Origin: Cyclobacteriaceae bacterium
GTDB taxonomy: Bacteria > Bacteroidota > Bacteroidia > Cytophagales > Cyclobacteriaceae
Assembly: GCA_947457095.1 (NCBI GenBank)
Contig: CANGUK010000003.1
Coordinates: forward strand, 1-62,177
Reading direction: 5' to 3'
DNA length: 62,177 bases
Position numbers and translations under genes: made by a program. The number at the start of each line of letters is the position of its first letter. The stretch's first letter is position 1. Of the stretch, positions 45,406-54,764 are shown in pieces. The notes under the pieces are model-generated. The model did not search any database, had not been told where the DNA came from, and saw only the letters and a list, made by a program, of their open reading frames with translations.

Positions 45406-47839
45406 ATGAAGACCCGTCACTTTTTAATCCTAGTGATTTTTGTGTACCTGCTGGGAATGAGTACCCTTGCCGCTCAATCCAACCCATCGGCTCTGTTGCG
45501 CGGAACCATTACCAACCAAAAAGGGGAGCCCGTGCCCTATGCCAATGCGGCGCTGCTATCCCCAGAAGGAATACTTCTTGAAGGTGCAGTCACCGATGAA
45601 GCAGGAAATTTTTTGATTTCCACTACCAAAACTGCCCGTGTCAAGCTGGTAGTATCTTCATTAGGCTATACTTCCTTTTCTTCTGAAGAGTTTGAGCTTC
45701 TGGCTGGGTTACAAAAAGATTTTGGAACGATTATCCTTGCCGATGAAGTAACTGGCCTCGATGAGGTCACCGTCAAGGCTTCACGTCCCCAAATCATCAT
45801 CGAACCCGACAAAACCATCGTTAATGTAGAGGGCACGGTGATGGCAGAAGGTGCCAATGCCTTGGATATATTGGGAAGATCCCCTGGGGTATTTATCACT
45901 TCTGATGGAAGCATCAATCTGAATGGGAGAACAGGCGTGACGGTGATGATCAACGACCGGCCGATGTACATGAGTGTTGCCGATTTAACTAGCTTTTTGC
46001 GTTCAATGCCTGCGGATAACATTAAAAGTATCGAAGTGATGACTAGCCCGTCAGCGCGCTTTGACGCAGAAGGTGCCGCAGGGGTAATCAATATTCAACT
46101 CAAGAAAAACACGGTCGATGGGGTTTTTGGGAATGTGATGATCGGAGGCAGATACAATGGAAAGGCTGCTCCCAATGCGGGGGTTACCCTCAATGTCAAA
46201 AAAGGGAAGTGGACCAGTAATGGAACTTTCAACTACAACGAAAATGTAGAAATTAATGACTTAGAAATTGAACGAAATTTTCAGGTTGAAGGAGGAAAAT
46301 CCACCTTTTTGCAAGATTCTCGAATCGTCGAGCGGAGCCATACTCCTTCCTTTACGGGGGCTGCCAACTATGAATTAACCCCCACTCAGAATTTGGGGAT
46401 CAACGTGCAGGCTTCTACTTCTGCCAGCAATGGACTCAATTCCTCCGGAACCTCAATTTCCAATCCTGGACAATCTAACAAGTCGAGCTTCACTTCAATC
46501 AATGATTCAGAGGACCAGCGAAGTCGACTTTTCACCAACTTACACTACGATGCAAAGTTGGATACGCTAGGAGGCAAGATTTCGGCGGATCTTGACTTGA
46601 CGGTGATGGATATGAGCAGCGAGGCCTTATTGAATAATTCCTATTCGAATGGATTAATCCCTCCTACCTTAAGTAAAGACCGTGTATTGACCCTAAACGA
46701 CATGTACTACACCATCTTTACGTCGAAGGTGGATTGGATCCAACCCCTGAAAGGAGGAAAAGTACTAGAGGCAGGCCTCAAGGGGAGCTGGGTAGAGTCG
46801 GATAATAACCTAGACCTAAGTAGAGGAATCTTCAACGATCCTTTTTTACCTGACCCTAACTCCACGCTTTATTTACCAAGAGAATGTATTGGCAGCCTAC
46901 AGTTCCTTGAAAGGGGATTTTTCGCCAAAGTTATCCTATCAGGCGGGCTTACGAATTGAGTACTCAGACGTGACCGGAACTTCCAAGACGCTCAACCAAG
47001 TCAATAAGCAAGAATATACCAACCTCTTTCCAAGTGTATTTTTGCAGCACAAAATCAGCGATGCCTACCAAGTGGTCTACAATGTGAATCGCCGGATTAC
47101 GCGACCCAACTACCGCTTGCTCAACCCCTTTGTGTATTACATTGATCCCTTGACTACTGAAAAGGGGAATCCAAACCTACGGCCACAGTATTCTACCAAC
47201 CTAGAGATGGACCATGTGATCAAAGGTGTGTACCAGTTTACCCTGGGCTACAGCGTTACCGAAAATTCGTTTCAGCAAGTTTTTGAGCAAAACGAGGAAG
47301 CACGAAGCAGCACACTTTACACCGCAAATTTTGACAAAACCAAGAATTTCAATTTTCAAGGCGTAGTACCTTTTGAATTGGCAAAATGGTGGAACAGCTC
47401 CAACCTGGTTCAACTAAACTACAACAAATTCAAGTCGCTCATTGGCAAGGACCTTTTGGATATAAGCCAATTATCCTATGTTTTACGAACTCAGCATAAC
47501 TTTAGCTTACCCAAAGGTTTCAAGATGGAGTTGGTAGGGACTTACCTGGGCCCACAGATTTGGGGGATGGGAGAGGTTCGCGGATTTGGATGGGTTGATG
47601 CTGGAATCACAAAATCGGTGATGAAGGACAAGCTTTCCTTATCCATCAATGGGGGAGACTTATTCCGAACCCAATGGGTTCGCGCATCGGTCAATTTTGC
47701 AGCTATTGATACCCGCATTCTTCAATACCAAAATGAACAGAGCGTTCGTTTCACGCTTCGTTACAATTTTTCCAAAGGACAAAGCTTCCGAGTGAATTCG
47801 AATTCGGGAAGTTCAGAAGAGCGAAAGCGCTTGGATTAA
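45406..47839 (+). pseudogene. TonB-type outer-membrane beta-barrel receptor, split by a frameshift
   Basis: From ATG 45406 the frame runs to a stop at 46957-46959; in the next frame coding continues from about 46868 to 47839. Read across, it is ~811 residues: signal peptide (1-24), a carboxypeptidase-regulatory-like beta domain (~32-105), a TonB plug (~115-225, GVFITSDGSINLNGRTGVTVMI region), and an OMP_b-brl-type barrel. Removing C46867 restores ...DPNST-FIYQENVLAAYSS..., so one extra base explains it. No poly-base run is at the site. Could be a real mutation, phase variant or sequence error. A terminator follows. Confidence 0.82.
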
Positions 47840-47861
47840 GAATAGTAAGTTGATGTGTACC

Positions 47862-47899
47862 TGCCCCCAACTAAGTAGAACTTTTTGGGGGCATTTTTT
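47862..47899 (+). terminator. Rho-independent terminator after the receptor gene
   Basis: TGCCCCCAA (47862-47870) pairs with TTGGGGGCA (47885-47893), followed by six T. It separates the receptor from the TatD gene and rules out a TatD start upstream of it. Confidence 0.85.
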
Positions 47900-47927
47900 C
47901 TCAACCCTATTTTTTCGAACTTCGGGA

Positions 47928-48575
47928 ATGCATTGTTGGGATATCCACACACATCGCCAGGGGCAGCCCTATTCCATTTTCCAGGCAGGAAAGTCCAACA
48001 TGCCAGCAGGTATTCCCGTCTCTATGGGGATTCATCCCTGGGAGTTGGATTCCAACTGGGAGACTTATTTTGAGAAAATCAAGCGGGTGGCGGCCCAGAA
48101 CCCTTGCGTTTTGGCAATTGGAGAAGCAGGTTTTGATCGGCTAAAAGGACCTCAAATTTCGCTCCAGAAAGAAGCTTTGTATGCCCAGGCTAAGGCTGCT
48201 GCTGAATTGGGAATTCCGCTGATTTTGCATTGTGTGAAGTCCCATGACCTGCTCCTGGAATACCTGAAGTCAGCAAAGAGTCCTCCTTGCATCATCTGGC
48301 ATGGTTGGAATCAAAAGTCGGAGTTGGCAGCCCAGCTGCTGCCGTTTCCTGTATTTTTTTCCTTTGGGAGGCAGCTGCTTCATCCTGGAAGCAATGCAGC
48401 AAAGTGGCTGGTAGCATGTCCCATTGACCGTGTATTTTTCGAAACCGACGATTCGGAATTGGAAATCGAATCGATTTATCAAGCGGCTTCCCTAATTTTG
48501 CAGCTTCCAGAAGCAAGGCTTGCTGAGCAGGTGATTGCGAATTGGAATGCCATCTCCAAAAGAAAGATCTCATGA
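47928..48575 (+). CDS. TatD-family metal-dependent hydrolase (short form)
   Basis: 216 residues from ATG 47928, which begins MHCWDIHTHRQG with the metal-binding HxH. Other blocks: MGIHPWEL, LAIGEAGFDR, PLILHCVKSHDLLLEYL and FETDDSE, keeping Glu, His and Asp ligands. TatD-type proteins are deoxyribonucleases or deacylases; this is ~40 residues shorter than usual. The upstream in-frame ATG (47850) lies ahead of a terminator and is rejected. Its stop overlaps tcdA (ATGA). Confidence 0.85.
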   Translation: MHCWDIHTHRQGQPYSIFQAGKSNMPAGIPVSMGIHPWELDSNWETYFEKIKRVAAQNPCVLAIGEAGFDRLKGPQISLQKEALYAQAKAAAELGIPLILHCVKSHDLLLEYLKSAKSPPCIIWHGWNQKSELAAQLLPFPVFFSFGRQLLHPGSNAAKWLVACPIDRVFFETDDSELEIESIYQAASLILQLPEARLAEQVIANWNAISKRKIS

Positions 48576-49297
48576 ATGAATTTGCCTGGTTGAGTCGTAC
48601 CGAATTGATCGTTGGTCGTGAAGGGCTTGAAAAATTGGCAAAAAAGCACGTCCTAGTTGTGGGATTAGGGGGTGTAGGTTCCTTTGCTGCGGAGTTTATT
48701 GCCCGTTCTGGAGTTGGCGCTATGACCATTATTGATGGGGATACGGTGGATATTTCCAATGTGAATCGTCAGCTTCCAGCTACCCAACTCAATGTAGGGC
48801 AAGCCAAAGCGGGCTGGATGGAGGAGCGATTATTGGCAATTAACCCTGCCTTGAAGTTGGTGGCAGTGAAGAAATTTTTGGACCCATCGGAGATGACTGC
48901 CTTGTTGGAAGTCAACCATTACGACTATGTGGTGGATTGCATCGATAGCTTTACTCCCAAAATGCACCTCATTGAAGGAGCAAAAAAGCGAGGATTTCCA
49001 TTAGTCAGTTCCATGGGCGCGGGAGGAAAAGTAGATCCCACGCAAATCAAGGTGGTGGATTTTGCAGACACACACCAGTGCAAATTGGCCAAGATGCTGC
49101 GGAAGAGGCTGAAAAGAAGAGATATTGATGGGGGATTCAAGGCGGTGTTTTCCACCGAAGTGGTCATTAAGGAAAGCCTCATGCTCACCGACGGTAAAAA
49201 TTTCAAAAAGTCCGCTTATGGCACCATGTCATTTCTCCCTGCGGCCTTTGGCTGTGCCTGTGCTGCCACGGTAATCAATGACCTCCTTGCCTCCTGA
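48572..49297 (+). CDS. tcdA: tRNA threonylcarbamoyladenosine dehydratase
   Basis: 241 residues from ATG 48572. ThiF/E1 fold with VVGLGGVGSFAAEFIARSG (ATP-binding), IDGDTVDISNVNRQ, and DCIDSFTPKMHLIE. Opening MNEFAWLSRTELIVG is typical. Makes cyclic t6A37 in tRNA. Its TGA abuts the stop of the convergent MaoC gene with no spacer. Confidence 0.93.
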   Translation: MNEFAWLSRTELIVGREGLEKLAKKHVLVVGLGGVGSFAAEFIARSGVGAMTIIDGDTVDISNVNRQLPATQLNVGQAKAGWMEERLLAINPALKLVAVKKFLDPSEMTALLEVNHYDYVVDCIDSFTPKMHLIEGAKKRGFPLVSSMGAGGKVDPTQIKVVDFADTHQCKLAKMLRKRLKRRDIDGGFKAVFSTEVVIKESLMLTDGKNFKKSAYGTMSFLPAAFGCACAATVINDLLAS

Positions 49298-49765
49298 TTA
49301 ATCTTTAAAGTGGTACAAGAAAATCAGTAATCCTGCAAAAGCAGGCTTTTTTTGATCCTTGATTTCCAACTTTACCTCTACCTCCGCCTTGATGGTTCCT
49401 CGGAGATTGTTGATGTTTTTTAGAGAAGCCACTAAGCGTACCTCGCTATCAACCGTCACTGCCTGAGCAAAGCGGAGATTTTCAATCCCATAGTTGATCA
49501 TCATTTTGAGGTTGTTGACCTGTACGATTTGTTCCCAGAGGTAGGGAACAATGCTCAACGTGAGGTAGCCATGCGCAATGGTATTTCCGAATCCTCCTTC
49601 GGCCTTTGCTCGGACCGGATCCGTATGAATCCATTGGTGATCTAAGGTTGCCTCGGCAAATTGATTGATCTGCTTTTGGGTGATTTGAAAATAAGCTGAA
49701 GCTCCGAGTTCTTTTCCGAGATGGGATTCAAATTCTTCAAAGCTGCCAATAGCGATAGGGGGCAT
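49298..49765 (-). CDS. MaoC-family (R)-specific enoyl-CoA hydratase-like protein
   Basis: 155 residues, single hot-dog domain. The hydratase motif is seen as DHQWIHTDPVRA (Asp and His catalytic pair) and FGNTIAHGYLTLS. Acts on enoyl-CoA or acts as a dehydratase in fatty-acid or polyester metabolism; no partner gene is near. Start ATG 49765, divergent from a methyltransferase gene. Confidence 0.9.
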   Translation of the reverse strand: MPPIAIGSFEEFESHLGKELGASAYFQITQKQINQFAEATLDHQWIHTDPVRAKAEGGFGNTIAHGYLTLSIVPYLWEQIVQVNNLKMMINYGIENLRFAQAVTVDSEVRLVASLKNINNLRGTIKAEVEVKLEIKDQKKPAFAGLLIFLYHFKD

Positions 49766-49891
49766 AGGCGGGTAGGTTTAAGAGATATAGAATTCGAAAA
49801 TAGGAAAAAGTAAGGAAGTCGATTTTTCAATCCTTAAAAAAGTTTCATCTTCGGACTCTAAAGTACCTTCAATACACCTTAGATTACAGCA

Positions 49892-50686
49892 ATGGCAAAT
49901 TATGTACATGGGTTTGATCCGGAAGAACAGTTGCGCCTCAAAGTGCAGGCGGAGTTCTTGGCACCCATGGTTTACAAGGAAGTGGACTTCAGTGGCAGTA
50001 AACATCTCTTAGAAGTAGGAAGTGGAGTAGGTGCACAAACGCGCATATTGCTGGAAAAATTTCCAAACCTCCAGATTACCTGTGTGGATTTCTCTGCTGT
50101 ACAGCTAGCTCAAGCCCGGATCAACTTGGCTTCTTTTGGAGATCGCGTCCGCTTTGTGGAGCAGGATGGTGCTGCGCTCCAGCTTGGAGAGCTTTTTGAT
50201 GCGGCCTTTGTGTGTTGGACCTTGGAGCATGTCTCCTCTCCGATTCGGCTTTTGGATAGGCTCAAAGCGCATCTTCAACCGGGCGCTTGCGTGTACGTAA
50301 CGGAAGTATTCAATTCAAGTTTGTATGTTTCTCCAGGATATCCCCATCTGCAACACTATGTTGAGGTGATGAGCGATTTTCAACGGAAGATTGGAGGAAA
50401 TCCAGATGTGGGCATTGAATTGGGTAATCTGCTAACCGAGGCTGGATTTTCTAGTTGCATGACGCGGTTTGATGGATTTTACCTGGATGCCAGAAGTGGT
50501 GAAAAAAGAAAATTGGTCACCGCTTACTGGAAAGAGCTACTGAACAGTGCGGCACCTGCATTGTTAGCCGAGGAGGAATGTGCCCCTGAGGTAGTGGAAA
50601 AAATGCTGGAAGATTTAGAAAAATTGGGGAATGATGAAAATGCCATTTTTTTCTACCAATTTGTGCAAGCAAAAGCTACCCTTTAA
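49892..50686 (+). CDS. Class I SAM-dependent methyltransferase
   Basis: 264 residues with motif I HLLEVGSGVGAQTRILLEKFP (about 38-58), VDFSAVQLAQARINL and WTLEHVSSPIRLLDRLKAHLQPG. The C-terminal ~80 residues are helical. General Methyltransf_25 type; substrate unknown. Only 9 bp before mtgA, probably cotranscribed. Confidence 0.85.
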   Translation: MANYVHGFDPEEQLRLKVQAEFLAPMVYKEVDFSGSKHLLEVGSGVGAQTRILLEKFPNLQITCVDFSAVQLAQARINLASFGDRVRFVEQDGAALQLGELFDAAFVCWTLEHVSSPIRLLDRLKAHLQPGACVYVTEVFNSSLYVSPGYPHLQHYVEVMSDFQRKIGGNPDVGIELGNLLTEAGFSSCMTRFDGFYLDARSGEKRKLVTAYWKELLNSAAPALLAEEECAPEVVEKMLEDLEKLGNDENAIFFYQFVQAKATL

Positions 50687-50695
50687 TTCTCGTTG

Positions 50696-51391
50696 ATGAA
50701 AGTTATTCGTTGGATTGGAAAATTTATTTGGAAGTCCGCTTTATGGTTTTTTGGGCTTTCTATTGGACTCGTTGTTCTCTACCGATTTGTACCTGTTCCA
50801 ATTACTCCCTTGATGGTGATTCGATTGGTGGAACAAGGGCTCGATCCAGAAAAGGAACTGCGCTTAGTAAAGGACTGGGTTCCAATTTCAGAGATTTCGA
50901 GACATGCACCACAGGCGGTATATGCTGCTGAGGATCAAAAATTCATGGATCACCATGGCTTTGATATGGAAGCAATGGAAGAAGCCTGGGAAAACAATAA
51001 AAAGGGAAAGCGTATCAAAGGTGCGAGTACGATCACCCAACAAACGGTGAAGAATGTATTTTTATGGCCTTCTAGAAGTTATGTTCGAAAAGGGCTGGAG
51101 GCCTATTTTACTGTTTTGGTAGAATTGATTTGGTCAAAGGAACGAATCATGGAAGTGTACCTGAATGTCATTGAAATGGGAAATGGGATTTATGGAATTC
51201 AGGCAGCTTCGCAAACCTTCTTTGATAAAGATGCTGCCAAGCTTTCCAGGGGTCAAGCAGCATTGATTGCAGCGGTATTGCCCAATCCAAGACGCTGGAG
51301 TCCTGCCAGGCCTACCTCCTACATTCAAGGCAGAAAAAGCTGGATCATGCGGCAGATGAATAACCTTCCCCCTACCGGCTTCGGAAAATAA
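50696..51391 (+). CDS. mtgA: Monofunctional peptidoglycan glycosyltransferase
   Basis: 231 residues from ATG 50696. GT51 family: one N-terminal membrane helix (about 12-30), catalytic Glu79 in AAEDQKFMDHHGFD, and GASTITQQTVKNVFLW, LIWSKERIMEVYLNVIE, then AALIAAVLPNP. Polymerises lipid II glycan strands without a transpeptidase domain. Strong terminator follows; then the DnaA-box region. Confidence 0.94.
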   Translation: MKVIRWIGKFIWKSALWFFGLSIGLVVLYRFVPVPITPLMVIRLVEQGLDPEKELRLVKDWVPISEISRHAPQAVYAAEDQKFMDHHGFDMEAMEEAWENNKKGKRIKGASTITQQTVKNVFLWPSRSYVRKGLEAYFTVLVELIWSKERIMEVYLNVIEMGNGIYGIQAASQTFFDKDAAKLSRGQAALIAAVLPNPRRWSPARPTSYIQGRKSWIMRQMNNLPPTGFGK

Positions 51392-51420
51392 ATTTGAAGA
51401 TTAAAGGTTAAAATAGAATT

Positions 51421-51467
51421 AAACCTAGACTAAAATTTCCAATAGATTTTCGTCTAGGTTTTTTTCG
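51421..51467 (+). terminator. Terminator after mtgA
   Basis: AAACCTAGAC (51421-51430) pairs perfectly with GTCTAGGTTT (51452-51461), T-run after; the loop is a 21-nt AT-rich stretch. Confidence 0.8.
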
Positions 51468-51492
51468 GCTCCATACCTAGCTCGGCGAGGCA

Positions 51493-51511
51493 GCAGCAAA
51501 ATTTTATTTTA
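51493..51511 (+). repeat. Imperfect 19-bp direct repeat, left copy
   Basis: GCAGCAAAATTTTATTTTA matches 17 of 19 bases to the copy at 51795-51813. The two flank the perfect DnaA boxes. Confidence 0.65.
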
Positions 51512-51600
51512 TTTTGGGCCCCTAACTGTAGCCAAGATCCTCGAGCTTTTGGGAGGATTTCTTGCTGTAAATTTTTTCAAAAATGCCCTTAAATTCAGAA

Positions 51601-52045
51601 TTAAAGCAGATTAAAAAATGCAAGGAAAATTTATCCACAATTTCAATAATTTATCCACATTCATAATTACTTAATATATAAAATACTAATAATCAATTAG
51701 TTAATATGGTTTTCCTCCAACCGATTTTGTGGATAATTTTTGCTAACTAAATGATTATCAGTCCTAAATGTGATGACAAAAGTGGATAATTTCAGTAGCC
51801 AAATTTTATTTTAAATTCACTAGTATTCTTCCTTCTGGTTCTGCAATTTTTTACGGTAAACTTTGAAGATTTTTCCTTTGGCTACAAAACCAAAATACAT
51901 GTTATTTTCTACTTTGGGAAGATTTTAGGTTTCTGATTTTTCAAACTTTATCCTAGTCAATTGCATATTTTCTGAAGAGAATAGGATTTCTGGAGGACTA
52001 TGAATGAGTTGTCGGAAAAGAACATTTTTTACCTATCCACATCAC
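51601..52045. other. oriC: DnaA-box cluster with AT-rich core: candidate replication origin (oriC)
   Basis: The 730-bp gap between mtgA (ends 51391) and the M28 gene (ends 52122) has no credible gene. It holds TTATCCACA at 51631-51639 and 51651-51659, exactly 20 bp apart, the inverse TGTGGATAA at 51728-51736, the near match AGTGGATAA at 51781-51789, and CTATCCACA at 52033-52041. Between the second and third boxes, 51661-51716 is almost pure A/T, a possible unwinding element. Three perfect nonamers in ~105 bp is far beyond chance. Against origin status: genes on both sides point toward this gap. A DnaA-titration or regulatory cluster is the alternative. Confidence 0.6.
51795..51813 (+). repeat. 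Imperfect 19-bp direct repeat, right copy
   Basis: GTAGCCAAATTTTATTTTA; its first 9 bases GTAGCCAAA also occur inverted as TTTGGCTAC at 51877-51885, and GTAGCCAA directly at 51528-51535. Confidence 0.6.
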
Positions 52046-52121
52046 ATAGGATGCGGCGAATATCATCTAAAGTTACGATCCCTAGTAGCACTTGATCGGG
52101 ACTTAGTTTAGACTGTGAAGT

Positions 52122-53060
52122 TTATTGCTTTTCAAGTAGGCTTTTATCCAAGGCGAGCAGGGATTTTAAGATCAACTTGACAGTTGCTTTGTAAAATTCA
52201 GGATGAACCCCAGCAAAGGAATCACTAGGTCTGTGGTAATCCACATGGTCCTCAACTCCAAAATACAGATGGGGGACTTTCTTTTCGAAAAATGCCCCAT
52301 GATCGGAAGATCTAGTCCAATCTTCAGCTCCTGTGCCTGGAACATCGTGGCCAAAGCGAAGACTGGAGGCCGCTTCTCCAGGGACTTTTTCAAGGATGGA
52401 TTTAAACTGTGGATAATAATGCGTTCCCGACACATATACCTCCTTGGCATCACTTCGGGAAAGCATGTCCATATTCACATTCAATAGGATCTGTTCCAGC
52501 GGATAGGCAAAATCATTGACCAAGGCTTTTGCACCCTGAAGCCCCATTTCTTCGGCATCCAAAGCCGCGAAAAGCATTCCATGCTGCGGACGATTTTTGG
52601 AAAAATAGTCTGCCAGAACGAGTAGGGCAGCAGTACCGGAAGCATTGTCATCCGCTCCGTTGTATATGGAATCCCCTGCAGCATCAGGCCGTCCAATGCC
52701 CACATGGTCGTAATGAGCGGTGACCACGATTACTTTTTTGGAGGCTTTTCCAGGAATGAAGGCCACAATATTGCTTGCATCTACCACCATTTTCTTGGAT
52801 CGGCGATCCTCAAAGGAAAACTTTTGAATAAAATCTGGATACAAGGGCTCCACCAAGTCTAAGGAAGTTAGTTCTGTCAAAATATAGGTTTGAGCCATGC
52901 TGCTTCCCTTACTCAAGGGTTTTCTCCCCTCAAGCGCATCCGAAGACAAGTACTCCAAGTGTCGGAGGAGTTTGCTCCCGTCAATTTCTTGGGCATACAC
53001 CCCTGTAAAGGAGGCGAGAACTAAAATTATTGTACCTAATTTGCGTTGTAGGAATTGCAT
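52122..53060 (-). CDS. M28-family aminopeptidase, secreted
   Basis: 312 residues; signal peptide to about residue 23. Zinc ligands and catalytic residues in order: His116 and Asp118 (TAHYDHVG), Asp137 (GADDNASG), Glu170/Glu171 (DAEEMG), Asp in NVNMDMLS (~199) and His in DHVDYHRPSD (~278). Periplasmic or extracellular peptidase. Monocistronic, its stop facing the DnaA-box gap. Confidence 0.93.
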   Translation of the reverse strand: MQFLQRKLGTIILVLASFTGVYAQEIDGSKLLRHLEYLSSDALEGRKPLSKGSSMAQTYILTELTSLDLVEPLYPDFIQKFSFEDRRSKKMVVDASNIVAFIPGKASKKVIVVTAHYDHVGIGRPDAAGDSIYNGADDNASGTAALLVLADYFSKNRPQHGMLFAALDAEEMGLQGAKALVNDFAYPLEQILLNVNMDMLSRSDAKEVYVSGTHYYPQFKSILEKVPGEAASSLRFGHDVPGTGAEDWTRSSDHGAFFEKKVPHLYFGVEDHVDYHRPSDSFAGVHPEFYKATVKLILKSLLALDKSLLEKQ

Positions 53061-53128
53061 CTTTAAACTGGTTAAGTGAAGTACTTTTGTAAAAATACAG
53101 TCCTTGGGTTCAATCCTTCAGAAAATTC

Positions 53129-54115
53129 ATGAAATATCGCGCTCCACTTCTTTTTTTCTTTTTTTGTACCCTCTTTGCACAAGCGCAAGGGACTTTACCT
53201 CCTACTTTTTTTGAAGGGAAGTCCGTCGTACTCGTTTCTAATGATCCTGGAGCAAAGCCTTCCCTTACTTGGCAGGTCCTTGCTGATAGCATGCATTCGG
53301 ATTTGGTTCGTGCCGGTGGCGATCCGGCAGCCTACTACGAACTGGAACAAGTGGCCTTGTCAGCCGAGCGGCAAGCGGAGTATGCCAAGGCATTTTTGCA
53401 GCGGCAAATCCAAAACATCATCCTCATCACCCGTCAAAAAGAACAAACCAGCATCCATGTGGGCAAATTTTCCGGGGATGGCAAACTCATCACTGAGGCC
53501 AATCTTTTTGGGGTTTCGGGAAAAGATTGGAAAACTGCGGGCCAACAATTTGCAGGGTATGGAGGCACCACTCCCACTAAAAACTTGCTCGTTCCTGACC
53601 TGGCAGAGTTTCCTGTACTAGTTGCTCAAACTGCAGGCTCAAGTGCCCAAAAATTTATTTCTCGAAACCCACTCAATCTCGAGGTCTTTCGATTGGGAAT
53701 ACCTTTGGAAGGAACTTCCGCCGTCACCGGCCCAATCAACACGTTTCGATATGGAGCCTATGGAAAGTCAGGAGAAGTCGTATTGGCTGAGCAAAGCGCA
53801 CAAAAAAAGGGACTAGAAGAAATTTTTTCTAGCACCTATCCCCACGAAGTGGCATGGATGGTTGAAGCGAAGAGCGATCCTCAACTTATAGCCGACCGCA
53901 TCCAATTTGTACTGGTTAAGGTAGAAGGTCGGCAGGCTGACCTCATGAAAAGCATGGGGCTCGAACCGCTTACAGGTGAGGAAGGAAGCAAGACAGTAGT
54001 GAAATACTACATCCGATTTTTAGTTCGGGAAGAACTCTATCTGGGCCCTGTTTGGGATGCGCACCCCGATTGGCGAATTGCATTGAAGCAATTTTTGGAT
54101 AATCTGAAAAAGTAA
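53129..54115 (+). CDS. Secreted protein of unknown function
   Basis: 328 residues, signal peptide (cleavage after AQAQ near residue 21). The rest is mixed alpha/beta with no known motif: an N-terminal stretch GKSVVLVSNDPGAKPSLTWQ suggests a Rossmann-like start, and C-terminal EELYLGPVWDAHPDWRIAL is aromatic-rich. Not recognised. Divergent from the M28 peptidase gene by 68 bp. Confidence 0.72.
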   Translation: MKYRAPLLFFFFCTLFAQAQGTLPPTFFEGKSVVLVSNDPGAKPSLTWQVLADSMHSDLVRAGGDPAAYYELEQVALSAERQAEYAKAFLQRQIQNIILITRQKEQTSIHVGKFSGDGKLITEANLFGVSGKDWKTAGQQFAGYGGTTPTKNLLVPDLAEFPVLVAQTAGSSAQKFISRNPLNLEVFRLGIPLEGTSAVTGPINTFRYGAYGKSGEVVLAEQSAQKKGLEEIFSSTYPHEVAWMVEAKSDPQLIADRIQFVLVKVEGRQADLMKSMGLEPLTGEEGSKTVVKYYIRFLVREELYLGPVWDAHPDWRIALKQFLDNLKK

Positions 54116-54161
54116 AGACAATCCAACTCTTCCAAAAAAAGAAACGCGCAGGTTTTTAGCC

Positions 54162-54764
54162 TTAGGATTGGCGGTATCCGGTAGGATACAAGGAATCGTT
54201 CATAAATGGTATCAAGGCCAATACCATGGCTTGTTGGTAATAGGCTTCCCGAGTGATAATTCCCTGGGTAAGTAGGCCCACTGATCCACCTTGCTGCTTG
54301 GAGTTTTGCGCCTGAAATACCAGATCATCTGCATGACCCAGTTCCATCCCTTCACGAATTAGCGCAACTACTTGAGGGGGTAAGTAAAAAGTTCCTGTTT
54401 TAGATTGGCTGTTCTTGCCCGAACGGTGCAGGATGTAAATCCAAGCAAAGGCATACATTCCCTGTGAGTCCTCGTCTACACCACCCTCAATGCCCACCCA
54501 ATAATCTGCCTCAGGAACTAAGGTTTTGGCATGGGAAGTTCTATTTTTAGCGCCAAGGAGCGTCTCCTCTTCAGATCGAGGCTGGGCTGGGATGTTTGAA
54601 AGGGCATCAACGCCTTCCACGAGTCCTACTTTTCCAAATGCTTGGGAAAAGGCCTCCCGTGTACAGCCTACTTTTACAGGGTTTTTGCTTCCTACGATTA
54701 CATGTAGGGTAGTTTGTTCTGCATCCAACGCCTTAGGCCATGTTGGTAAATACCTGGTTGACAT
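54162..54764 (-). CDS. Inosine/xanthosine triphosphatase, YjjX family
   Basis: 200 residues of the NTPase/DUF84 fold: VIVGSKNPVKVGCTREAF near residue 22, EETLLGAKNRTSHA and YWVGIEGGV are diagnostic, and DDLVFQ sits near the C-terminal part. Removes non-canonical purine triphosphates. The ATG (54764) lies 32 bp inside the yebC gene; a TTG at 54728, just after the yebC stop, is an alternative start. Confidence 0.85.
   Translation of the reverse strand: MSTRYLPTWPKALDAEQTTLHVIVGSKNPVKVGCTREAFSQAFGKVGLVEGVDALSNIPAQPRSEEETLLGAKNRTSHAKTLVPEADYWVGIEGGVDEDSQGMYAFAWIYILHRSGKNSQSKTGTFYLPPQVVALIREGMELGHADDLVFQAQNSKQQGGSVGLLTQGIITREAYYQQAMVLALIPFMNDSLYPTGYRQS

Noticed and set aside
47850-47927. Upstream in-frame start of the TatD gene
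   Set aside because: Lies before and across a clear terminator hairpin; the peptide it adds has no TatD similarity.
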